Shown: positions 1 through 7,205 of the stretch, one piece after another
How the letters are laid out: each line of letters opens with the position of its first letter
Numbering within the stretch: the stretch's first letter is position 1
NCBI GenBank assembly: GCA_016235045.1
Contig: JACRME010000016.1
Location: 124,001 to 188,000 of the forward strand
Source: Nitrosomonadales bacterium
GTDB taxonomy: Bacteria > Pseudomonadota > Gammaproteobacteria > Burkholderiales > Gallionellaceae
DNA length: 64,000 nt
Reading direction: 5' to 3'
Notes under the pieces: generated by a model
What the model saw: only the letters and a program-made list of their open reading frames with translations
Told to the model about the DNA's origin: nothing
The model's database searches: none
Translations under genes and position numbers: made by a program

Positions 1-2
1 AT

Positions 3-848
3 TTCCGCACCAACGAGATCAAGGGCTATGACCCGGAGATCATGCCGCACGCCTGGAAGGCCGGTCCGCAGACCGTGCTGCTGCGCAAGCAGCTCGAGGC
101 GATGAAGCCGGGCGGCACCGTCATCCTGTCCATCCCGCTGGCGCCGTTCCGCTGCCCGCCCGGACCGTACGAGCGTACCAGCATGATCGCGATGTACCTC
201 AAGCAGAACAAGCCCGGCTCCAAGATCATCGTGCTGGATGCCAATCCGGATATCGTCTCCAAGAAGGGCCTGTTCCTGAAGGGCTGGAAGAAGCACTACG
301 AGGGCATCATCGACTACCGTCCCGCCAAGAAGGTCACCGAAGTGGACAACAAGAACATGTCGGTGCTGGTCGAGGGTATCGAAGAGATCAAGGGCGATGT
401 CATCAACATCATTCCGCCGCAAAAAGCGGGCGCCATTGCGCACACCGCCGGTCTGGTCGGTGCCGACGGCAAATGGTGCCCGGTGCGCTCCTTCGACTTC
501 GAGTCGAGGAACCATCCGGACATCCATGTCATCGGCGATTCCTCCATCGCGGGTGCGATGCCCAAGTCCGGCTACTCCGCCAACTCGGAAGCCAAAGTCT
601 GCGCCACCAACATCGTGGCGATGATGAACGGCCGCAAGATGACGGAGATGTCCGCGATCAACACCTGCTACAGCTACCTGTCGGCCAAGGAAGCGGTCAG
701 CGTGACCGGCGTGTATCGCGTGAATGCGAGTACACAGGCCATCGAGGCGGTGCCTGGCTCGGTCGGCGTTTCTGCTGATTTGTCAGAGACCGAAGCGATG
801 TACGCGGAAAGCTGGATCAGGAATATCCTGCACGAGATGTCGACCTGA
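3..848 (+). CDS. fccB: Flavocytochrome c sulfide dehydrogenase, flavoprotein subunit (3' part)
   Basis: The reading frame is open from base 3 and has no start in the window, so this is the last about 281 codons of a protein that is usually about 430 aa. The family is a periplasmic FAD protein that oxidises sulfide or sulfane sulfur and passes electrons to a cytochrome c subunit (FccA/SoxE). Visible are the C-terminal part of the FAD-disulfide reductase fold, the flavin-binding C-terminal domain, one cysteine in a Cys-Pro-Pro-Gly-Pro-Tyr context near base 152, and another in Asn-Thr-Cys-Tyr near base 664. These fit the redox-active pair of the family. The cytochrome subunit would lie upstream, outside the window. 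A strong terminator follows. SoxF is the same family and cannot be excluded. Confidence 0.88.
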   Translation, partial: FRTNEIKGYDPEIMPHAWKAGPQTVLLRKQLEAMKPGGTVILSIPLAPFRCPPGPYERTSMIAMYLKQNKPGSKIIVLDANPDIVSKKGLFLKGWKKHYEGIIDYRPAKKVTEVDNKNMSVLVEGIEEIKGDVINIIPPQKAGAIAHTAGLVGADGKWCPVRSFDFESRNHPDIHVIGDSSIAGAMPKSGYSANSEAKVCATNIVAMMNGRKMTEMSAINTCYSYLSAKEAVSVTGVYRVNASTQAIEAVPGSVGVSADLSETEAMYAESWIRNILHEMST

Positions 849-871
849 TTCGGAAATGTAGTTGTCGATCA

Positions 872-907
872 AACCCTGTCTGGAAGTCTGCCAGGCAGGG
901 TTTTTTT
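872..907 (+). terminator. Rho-independent terminator after fccB-like gene
   Basis: A 12-bp stem (aaccctgtctgg pairing with ccaggcagggtt, one G-T wobble) with a 7-nt loop is followed directly by a run of seven T. It sits 23 bp after the stop codon and separates the flavocytochrome gene from the transporter gene. Confidence 0.9.
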
Positions 908-930
908 AGTTGTATAGGGAGATCAAATTC

Positions 931-2034
931 ATGGATGCATCAAACTTAACCACATTCGTTGTCTGGTGTGGATTCGGGCTGGGAGTCGCGTTCGGCTTCA
1001 TTGCTAACAAAACCAATTTCTGCACGATGGGCGCCATCTCGGATGTCGTCAACATGGAACACTGGGGGCGTATGCGCGCATGGCTGCTCGCCATGGCGGT
1101 CGCCATGATCGGCGTCAGCGCGCTGGCCTATGTCAATGCCGTGAATTTTTCCGAAACTCTGTATGCCAGCAAGAATTTCTACTGGTTGAGTTATATTTTC
1201 GGGGGCTTGTGCTTCGGCGTCGGTATGACACTGGCCGGCGGGTGCGCCAACAAGAACCTGGTGCGCTTGGGCGGCGGCAATCTGAGATCGCTTGTGGTCA
1301 TCTTCTTCATGGGCTTTGCCGCGATCGTCACCCTGAAAGGGGTGCTGGGCACTTTCCGCATCAATGTGCTGCAATCGCCTTTCGGCACGCTCTATTTCGA
1401 GAACGGCCAGCTTCTGCCCGCGCTGCTTTCCGGAACCGGCGGCATCACCGCGCAAACCCTGCAGTTGGCGATGACCGGCGCAGTGGCACTGACCATCATC
1501 CTTTTTGTGTACAAGGACGAGAAGTTCCGCAAGAGTTTCAATAATAACCTGTCGGCTTTGATCATCGGCGTAATCGTGGCGGGGAGCTGGTATGTCACCG
1601 GTCATCTCGGTCTGGCGGAAAATCCCGAGACGCTGGAAATGACCTATTTCGGCACCAGTTCCAACCGGCCCGAATCGATGTCGTTCGTCGCCCCATCGGC
1701 TTACAGCCTGGAGTATCTGGCCTATTCGACTGATGTCTCGAAGATCGTCACCTTCGGCATCGCCACCGTCCTGGGTGTCGCCTTCGGCTCGTTCATCTAC
1801 GCGCTGGTCAGCAAGTCCTTTCGCTGGGAAGCTTTTTCTTCCGTGCAGGACATGTTCTTCCACATCGGCGGTGCGGTATTGATGGGCTTCGGTGCGGTCT
1901 GTGCGGCGGGATGCACCATCGGGCAAGGTATCACCGGCATCTCGACGCTCTCGCTGGGGTCTTTGCTGGCGCTTCTGTCCATCATCGCGGGTTCCGCCAT
2001 CACCATGAAGATCCAGCTTGCCAGGATGGAATGA
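931..2034 (+). CDS. YeeE/YedE family sulfur-compound transporter
   Basis: A 367-aa polytopic membrane protein of the YeeE/YedE (sulf_transp) family. The best-studied member, TsuA, imports thiosulfate through conserved cysteines; related proteins sit beside many sulfur-oxidation loci. Both family halves are present: an N-terminal Asn-Phe-Cys-Thr-Met-Gly segment (about residue 30), Gly-Gly-Cys-Ala-Asn near residue 108, and Ala-Ala-Gly-Cys-Thr-Ile-Gly-Gln-Gly near residue 330. The ATG at 931 is preferred over a TTG at 910 because AGGGAG at 916-921 is spaced 9 bp before it. The gene lies between fccB and a sox-linked two-component system. Import of thiosulfate or another sulfur species is an inference from family and context. 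Confidence 0.85.
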   Translation: MDASNLTTFVVWCGFGLGVAFGFIANKTNFCTMGAISDVVNMEHWGRMRAWLLAMAVAMIGVSALAYVNAVNFSETLYASKNFYWLSYIFGGLCFGVGMTLAGGCANKNLVRLGGGNLRSLVVIFFMGFAAIVTLKGVLGTFRINVLQSPFGTLYFENGQLLPALLSGTGGITAQTLQLAMTGAVALTIILFVYKDEKFRKSFNNNLSALIIGVIVAGSWYVTGHLGLAENPETLEMTYFGTSSNRPESMSFVAPSAYSLEYLAYSTDVSKIVTFGIATVLGVAFGSFIYALVSKSFRWEAFSSVQDMFFHIGGAVLMGFGAVCAAGCTIGQGITGISTLSLGSLLALLSIIAGSAITMKIQLARME

Positions 2035-2114
2035 CGGGGAACAACAAGGTTCAGAGCCGGATGATAAAGCCCTCGTTCATTCGAGTGAGCATGCCAAGTT
2101 CTTCGGGCGTTTAA

Positions 2115-2744
2115 TCACGCCCCCTTATTATCGTTGAGCTGCAGCAATAGCTGGGTCAGTTCCGCAGAGGAATTGATGCCCAGCTTCGATTTCAGATTCT
2201 GGCAATGGACCTGGACGGTCCGTTCCGAGATATACAGCCGCATGCCGATCGCTTTGTAGGGCAAACCCTCCACCACGAGCCGTGCAACTTCCATTTCGCG
2301 CAGGGATAATCTGCTCAGGCGTTCCGCCAGCATCGACTTGGTCGCGTTCTCCTTGTGCCGCATGAGGTCGCGCCTGACGGCTTGACTGACGGCGTCGAGC
2401 AAGGTCTGATCCTTGAACGGTTTCTCGATGAAGTCGCTGGCGCCGAACTTCATGGCCTGGACGGCAATGGTGACATCGGCGTGTCCGGTGAGAAAAATCA
2501 CCGGCAAGCGTACCTCGCGTTCATTGAGGGTTCGTTGCAACTCAAGGCCGCTCATCAACGGCATGCGAACGTCGAGGATCAGGCATCCGGGATGGGTAAG
2601 CTCATCCAGAGCCGCCAGGAACGCTTCCGCCGAGTCATAGGCTGCGACCCGCCAGCCGACCGATTCCAGCAGGAACACGAGCGCTTTTCGAAGCGATGCG
2701 TCGTCATCGACAACGATAACGAGCGGGGTTACGCAGTCATTCAT
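2115..2744 (-). CDS. FixJ/TtrR-type response regulator
   Basis: A 209-aa cytoplasmic two-domain regulator. Residues 1-120 are a receiver domain with the acidic Asp-Asp-Asp cluster near residue 14, the phosphoacceptor Asp in Leu-Asp-Val-Arg-Met-Pro near residue 58, Thr in Leu-Thr-Gly-His near 85 and Lys in Glu-Lys-Pro-Phe near 107. Residues 140-205 form a LuxR/FixJ helix-turn-helix. The start overlaps the end of the histidine kinase gene by 8 nt, so the two are translated as a unit. The closest architecture I know is TtrR (tetrathionate) in the FixJ/NarL group. Its likely target is the divergent sox operon, where a palindrome is present. Confidence 0.88.
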   Translation of the reverse strand: MNDCVTPLVIVVDDDASLRKALVFLLESVGWRVAAYDSAEAFLAALDELTHPGCLILDVRMPLMSGLELQRTLNEREVRLPVIFLTGHADVTIAVQAMKFGASDFIEKPFKDQTLLDAVSQAVRRDLMRHKENATKSMLAERLSRLSLREMEVARLVVEGLPYKAIGMRLYISERTVQVHCQNLKSKLGINSSAELTQLLLQLNDNKGA

Positions 2745-4503
2745 TGTTTCGGTATTCCGGCAGGTTGAGTTGGAAGACGAGCCCGGGTTGGGGGTCGCGG
2801 GGATGGACGCTCAGTTTTCCGCTGTGGGCTTCGGCAATACTCTTGCAGATGGCGAGTCCAAGCCCGAGCCCGTCTGGCTTGGTGGTGAAGAACGGCTCGA
2901 AAAGATGATCGAGTGTTTCCGGCGGGACTTGAGGGCCGCGATCGGCAACGGCGATGGTCACGTCATTGCTGGTTTGGTCAAGGACGATATCGATCAAACG
3001 ATTCTCCGGGGACTGGGTAATCATGGCGTCGGCGGCGTTCTTCATCAGGTTGGTCAGCACTTGTTGTATCTGCTGATGATCGGCCTTGAGCATTTTACCT
3101 GCCGGCAGGCGGTTGTCTAAATTAACCGGCGGCAAGGCCGGCAGCATGGTCGAAAAGTTGCCGATGGCTTCATTGACGGTTTCGGCGATCGGGCGAAGTT
3201 CGCTGGCGGCCATGCGCTTTCGCGCGAAGGTGCGCACCTGGCGTACGACTTTGTCGGCACGCTCGGTCTGGGCGACGATTTCCCGGTTCACTTTGCTGAC
3301 CATGTCTGCGTTGACCTGCCCGGAAGCGCAGTTCCTTTCCAGTCCCTGTGCATAGGCGGCGATGGTTGCCAGCGGCTGGTTGAGTTCGTGCGCCAGCGTG
3401 CTGGCCATTTCTCCCAGAATGGAGAGCCTGGCCATATGTTCGGTTTTGATTTGCAGTTTATAGGCATTCGCCCTCGATTCCCGCAGTTCGATGGTGCGCC
3501 GCTTGACCAGGATCTGGACGCGAAAGAAATACACTGCCACGCCGAAAAGAACGAGCAGCGCGGTCAGCAGATAAGGGCGGTAGTTTTTCATCAGCCCGCG
3601 GAAACTGCTGGTCCTGAGTTCGGCATACGGGCCGATCATCAGGTCGCGGTCAAGTTCCAGGATCGGTTGATAGTCGGCCGGGATGCTCCAGGACAAGCCC
3701 TTGATGGAGGGAGGCATGGAGAGCAGGGTCACGGCGACTTTCTTGGCAAGCTCCAGATCCATGTCCCGCGCGGCCGCCAGCGGCCAGTCCGGATAGAGCT
3801 GGGTTGACGGGATACATTTGAAGCCGGGTTCGGGGCGGGGAGACACCACCTTGAAATCGGCAAGTTTCAGCTTGCCCTGTTTTGCCAATTGCTCGATCAG
3901 GCAAGTACGGATGATGGCCACATCGGCCTTGTTTGTGCTCAAGGCATCTACGGCCAGACTCATGGGGAATCCCACGTAGACAAGGTTGGCGTCTCCGGCT
4001 TCAAGATCGACCCCTGCACCCAGCAACTCCCGTGCGGCAGCGAGATAGCCGCCGAAAGCATCATTGGCAACTACCGCGACACGTTTGCCGCGCAGATCGG
4101 ACAGCTTGCTCACATCTTTGCGGTTGGCCAGCGTCAGCACGGTCGAACCCAGCGCTTTTTGCGGCGATGCCGCTTCCGGAAGCATGATGGTGGCGATGCG
4201 CTGGATGCCGAACTCCGAGGCGAGCGCAACGTACTGGGTGCTATTGGTGAGCACGAAGCCCAGTTCGCCTTTACTTACCGCTTCGCGCAATTGCTTGCCG
4301 TTCATCGGCGAGAGTTCGAACTTGTAACCGGGGATGTCGGCTCCGAGCTTTGACTGGATGTCTGCCCAATTGAATAGCACTCCGTCCAGTTCCCGGTATG
4401 ACAACACGCCGATTCGCACAGTGGTCTCGGAAGCAGCGGCGCAAGTCGGAAGGGTTATCAGGAAAGCCGCAAGGAAAAAGCGGGTAATGGCAATGCGGAA
4501 CAT
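2737..4503 (-). CDS. TtrS-like sensor histidine kinase with periplasmic binding domain
   Basis: A 588-aa membrane sensor. After a signal peptide, residues 25-285 form a PhnD/ABC-phosphonate-like periplasmic binding domain, then one membrane segment around residues 300-320. The H-box follows near residue 370 (Ala-His-Glu-Leu-Asn-Gln-Pro-Leu), then a HATPase domain with an Asn box (Met-Lys-Asn-Ala-Ala-Asp-Ala) and a Gly-Leu-Gly-Leu-Gly-Leu-Ala box. This matches TtrS, the tetrathionate sensor. ATG at 4503 is chosen over TTG at 4509 because an AGAGG lies 10 bp upstream of it. The gene is transcribed divergently from soxYZAXB. The ligand is unknown; a sulfur oxyanion is likely from family and neighbours. 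Confidence 0.87.
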   Translation of the reverse strand: MFRIAITRFFLAAFLITLPTCAAASETTVRIGVLSYRELDGVLFNWADIQSKLGADIPGYKFELSPMNGKQLREAVSKGELGFVLTNSTQYVALASEFGIQRIATIMLPEAASPQKALGSTVLTLANRKDVSKLSDLRGKRVAVVANDAFGGYLAAARELLGAGVDLEAGDANLVYVGFPMSLAVDALSTNKADVAIIRTCLIEQLAKQGKLKLADFKVVSPRPEPGFKCIPSTQLYPDWPLAAARDMDLELAKKVAVTLLSMPPSIKGLSWSIPADYQPILELDRDLMIGPYAELRTSSFRGLMKNYRPYLLTALLVLFGVAVYFFRVQILVKRRTIELRESRANAYKLQIKTEHMARLSILGEMASTLAHELNQPLATIAAYAQGLERNCASGQVNADMVSKVNREIVAQTERADKVVRQVRTFARKRMAASELRPIAETVNEAIGNFSTMLPALPPVNLDNRLPAGKMLKADHQQIQQVLTNLMKNAADAMITQSPENRLIDIVLDQTSNDVTIAVADRGPQVPPETLDHLFEPFFTTKPDGLGLGLAICKSIAEAHSGKLSVHPRDPQPGLVFQLNLPEYRNNE

Positions 4504-4575
4504 GAGCAAAAGACCTCTTTTTTTCAGTGGGCAATAACAATCCGATTATACCCGCCCGTGTCTTGCGCTCTGACA

Positions 4576-4593
4576 CTACGCACAAGTGCGTAG
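4576..4593. promoter_or_regulatory. 18-bp palindrome, candidate operator of the sox region
   Basis: CTACGCAC, a 2-bp spacer and GTGCGTAG form a perfect 8+8 inverted repeat in the 243-bp gap between the sensor kinase (minus) and soxY (plus). The arms are short and lack a T-run, so it reads as a dimer-binding site rather than a terminator. The adjacent FixJ-type regulator is the obvious candidate protein; this is inference. Confidence 0.5.
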
Positions 4594-4652
4594 CGAGTTA
4601 CTCGAAGGTGCCAATGTTTTTATTTGCTTCGAAGTCTTATCTTGCCAACATC

Positions 4653-4672
4653 GCTGTTGGCAGTTCTGGCAG
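4653..4672. promoter_or_regulatory. Second inverted repeat upstream of soxY
   Basis: TGCCAACA, spacer TCGC, then TGTTGGCA: a perfect 8-bp inverted repeat 75 bp before the soxY start codon. It could be an operator or a hairpin in the 5' leader of the sox mRNA. No T-run follows, so it is not a classical terminator. Confidence 0.4.
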
Positions 4673-4746
4673 CGTCCTGCTCCCTGGTCGGACCGGGAGA
4701 AGAATCGCATTTCTTTGCAACAGTATTTTTTCAGTGGAGGAAAAGC

Positions 4747-5241
4747 ATGACGAATAGAACAGGACGTGAAGCAATCAATATGGAACGCCGCAAGGCGCTC
4801 AAGACGGGAGGCGGTATCGGACTGATGGCGCTGTTTGGCGCGCTCGGTCTGCTGCAACCCGGCAAGGCGTTTGCGGAGTGGAACAAGACCGCTTTCTCGT
4901 CCAAGAGCATGGATGAGGCGCTGGCCGCACTGGGTGTGACCACGCCTGAGAGCAGCGAGGCAATCAAACTGACCGTGCCGGAGATCGCCGAGAACGGAGC
5001 GGTCGTTCCCGTCACCGTCGTCAGCACCATCCCGGATGTCGAGCAGATATCCATACTGGTCGACAAGAACCCCAACGTGCTGGCGGCCAACTTCACCTTC
5101 CCGCAGGGCACCGAAGGCATGGTCACCACACGCGTCAAGATGGGACAGACCGCCAATGTGGTCGCGCTGGTCAAGGCCGACGGCAAGTTCTACCGCGTCG
5201 CCAGGGAAGTCAAGGTGACCGCCGGCGGTTGCGGCGGCTAA
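4747..5241 (+). CDS. soxY: SoxY, sulfur carrier subunit of the Sox system
   Basis: A 164-aa periplasmic protein that carries the sulfur substrate covalently on a C-terminal cysteine while SoxAX and SoxB act on it. The protein ends in the diagnostic Gly-Gly-Cys-Gly-Gly. A twin-arginine signal is visible (Arg-Arg-Lys-Ala-Leu-Lys, about residues 14-19, then a hydrophobic stretch and an Ala-rich cleavage region), consistent with folded export together with SoxZ. ATG 4747 has GGAGG 7 bp upstream; the ATG at 4780 is less likely. It is first gene of soxYZAXB. Confidence 0.96.
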   Translation: MTNRTGREAINMERRKALKTGGGIGLMALFGALGLLQPGKAFAEWNKTAFSSKSMDEALAALGVTTPESSEAIKLTVPEIAENGAVVPVTVVSTIPDVEQISILVDKNPNVLAANFTFPQGTEGMVTTRVKMGQTANVVALVKADGKFYRVAREVKVTAGGCGG

Positions 5242-5282
5242 CGGTTTCCAGGCTCAATCCAAACGATTAAGGAAAATACATC

Positions 5283-5597
5283 ATGGGCAATCCAATGAAA
5301 ATTCGCGCCGCGGTCAAAGACGGCGTCACTGAAGTCAAAGTCCTCATGCAACACGACATGGAGACCGGTCTGCGCAAGGAAGCAGACGGCACCCTGGTTC
5401 CGGCCTGGTTCATCACCGAGGTGAAAGCGCAGCATCAGGGTCGCACCGTGCTGGAGGCGCAGTATGGCCAATCCATCTCGAAGAACCCCTACCTGCTGTT
5501 CCGTTTCAAGGGCGGTGCCGTCGGCGAAAAGGTCACGGTGAGCTGGACGGACAACAAGGGCGACACGCGCACCGACGAAGCCGCTATCGCGGCATAG
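5283..5597 (+). CDS. soxZ: SoxZ, partner of SoxY
   Basis: A 104-aa protein without its own signal peptide that forms the SoxYZ heterodimer and is normally exported piggy-back with Tat-bearing SoxY. The all-beta family pattern is visible: a conserved His-Asp-Met-Glu-Thr-Gly-Leu-Arg segment near residue 23 and Pro-Ala-Trp-Phe-Ile near 43. It lies 41 bp after soxY and 62 bp before soxA, in the same operon. Length agrees with the family. Confidence 0.96.
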   Translation: MGNPMKIRAAVKDGVTEVKVLMQHDMETGLRKEADGTLVPAWFITEVKAQHQGRTVLEAQYGQSISKNPYLLFRFKGGAVGEKVTVSWTDNKGDTRTDEAAIAA

Positions 5598-5659
5598 GAC
5601 ATGGCAGTCTGAACGGAAGCCGTACAGTCGTGCGGCCGGACTAACTCAGGGAGGCTTAG

Positions 5660-6478
5660 ATGAATACCAGTAATTTAACAAGAATGATTTTGGTATTGGC
5701 ACTGACGGCAAGCGGTTCTGCGCTGGCAGCCGATACTGCTGCATCCGATTCGGACAAGATCGAGCAATACCGCGAGATGATCAGCGACGGCAATCCCGCC
5801 GACTTCGACGAGATGCGCGGCGAAGAGTTGTGGAAGAAGGCGGCTGGCCCCAAACAGGCATCGCTGGAAAAATGCGATCTGGGCAAAGGTCCGGGCGTGG
5901 TCAAGGGGGCGTATGCCGCCTTGCCGCGTTATTTCAAGGATACGAAAATGGTGCAGGATCTGGAGTCGCGCCTGCTGACTTGCATGACCACGCTGCAAGG
6001 CATCCCGGAAGAGGAGATCACCGCCAAACCTTTCGCCAGCGACAAGAAGGCCTCGGATATCTCTTCGCTGGCCAGCTATGTGGTGGGGCAGTCCAAGGGA
6101 ATCAAGATGGCCGTTTCGACCAGGCACCCCAAGGAAAAAGAGGCCTTCGAGATCGGCAGGCGCATTTTCAATTATCGCGCGGGCCCTTATGACTTTGCCT
6201 GTTCGACCTGCCATGCGACCAGCGATGTGCGCATCCGCATGCAGGATCTGCCCAACTTCCATGTCAAGGAAGACGCCCAGGCGGCCTATACCAGTTGGCC
6301 CGCTTATCGCGTTTCGCAAGGCTTGACGCGGTCGTTCCAGTGGCGCCTGAACGATTGCTTCCGTCAGCAACGCTTCCCCGAACCCAAATTCGCCTCGGAA
6401 GTGACAGTGGCACTGACCATGTATCTGGCGGTCAGCGCGAACGGTGCAGAGTATGTGGGCCCAGGCCTGAAACGCTAG
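5660..6478 (+). CDS. soxA: SoxA, c-type cytochrome of SoxAX (single-heme form)
   Basis: A 272-aa periplasmic protein with a cleavable signal (cleavage near residue 24). With SoxX it oxidatively couples thiosulfate to the SoxY cysteine. Only one heme motif is present, Cys-Ser-Thr-Cys-His near residue 180. The N-terminal half instead has two isolated cysteines (Glu-Lys-Cys-Asp and Leu-Thr-Cys-Met), as in monoheme SoxA proteins where they form a disulfide. A further Cys in Asn-Asp-Cys-Phe-Arg near residue 231 corresponds to the persulfidated heme-ligand cysteine. RBS GGGAGG precedes ATG 5660. Confidence 0.94.
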   Translation: MNTSNLTRMILVLALTASGSALAADTAASDSDKIEQYREMISDGNPADFDEMRGEELWKKAAGPKQASLEKCDLGKGPGVVKGAYAALPRYFKDTKMVQDLESRLLTCMTTLQGIPEEEITAKPFASDKKASDISSLASYVVGQSKGIKMAVSTRHPKEKEAFEIGRRIFNYRAGPYDFACSTCHATSDVRIRMQDLPNFHVKEDAQAAYTSWPAYRVSQGLTRSFQWRLNDCFRQQRFPEPKFASEVTVALTMYLAVSANGAEYVGPGLKR

Positions 6479-6490
6479 GAGACGACGATC

Positions 6491-7129
6491 ATGAACGCAA
6501 AACAAATGTTTGGAATCGCTGTGACGGTATGTCTGGCAAGCGCGACTTTTTCAGCCCAGGCCGGTAGCAAAGTGGACAAGGAAGCCATGAAACTGGATGC
6601 CAGGGCCACCGAAATCATCAAGCGCGACTTCCGCGACAAGGGCATCGCCAAGGCGGATCGGGTGAACCAGGATGCATTGCAGGCGGCATGCAGCAAATAT
6701 GAAGACGACGTGCCGGTCGATATGAAGATCAAGCTGGAGGACGAGCAGGCCAAGCAGATCAAGTGGCCGGCCGACGGCAATTTCATGGGCGACTGGAAGG
6801 CCGGGGAGAAGCTGGCCCAAAGCGGAAAAGGCATGACCTGGAGCGACAAGCCGGATGAACCGGCCGGCGGCAATTGCTACAACTGCCACCAGCTTTCGTC
6901 CAAGGAAATCGCCTACGGCACCATCGGCCCCAGCCTGCTGAACTACGCCAAAAAACAAGGCACGCCCGAAAAAGGCCAGCGCCGCGCTTACGGCCGTATC
7001 TACAACGCCAAAGCCTACGCTGCGTGCGCCAACATGCCCCGTTTCGGACACATGGGCATTTTGTCCGAAGCGCAAATCAAGGATCTGGTGGCGTTGTTGA
7101 TGGATCCGGAATCGCCCGTCAACAAATAA
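6491..7129 (+). CDS. soxX: SoxX, c-type cytochrome of SoxAX
   Basis: A 212-aa periplasmic monoheme cytochrome, signal peptide residues 1-25. The single heme motif Cys-Tyr-Asn-Cys-His is near residue 129 and the distal Met lies in the Asn-Met-Pro-Arg-Phe-Gly context near residue 180. The roughly 100-residue stretch between the signal and the heme domain makes it longer than the shortest SoxX proteins; such extended forms are known alongside monoheme SoxA. It starts 12 bp after soxA with TAGGAG as ribosome binding site. Confidence 0.94.
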   Translation: MNAKQMFGIAVTVCLASATFSAQAGSKVDKEAMKLDARATEIIKRDFRDKGIAKADRVNQDALQAACSKYEDDVPVDMKIKLEDEQAKQIKWPADGNFMGDWKAGEKLAQSGKGMTWSDKPDEPAGGNCYNCHQLSSKEIAYGTIGPSLLNYAKKQGTPEKGQRRAYGRIYNAKAYAACANMPRFGHMGILSEAQIKDLVALLMDPESPVNK

Positions 7130-7205
7130 GCTCGCAATGACCTGCCTCCCGCCGTCAGGCCGGGGGCTGGCATCGCGAGTTCCACACATTGGAGAAGGAA
7201 ATTCC

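Noticed and set aside
7137-7205. Upstream ATG start for soxB at 7137
   Set aside because: It would bury the twin-arginine signal behind 23 residues and lacks a ribosome binding site, whereas ATG 7206 has both.
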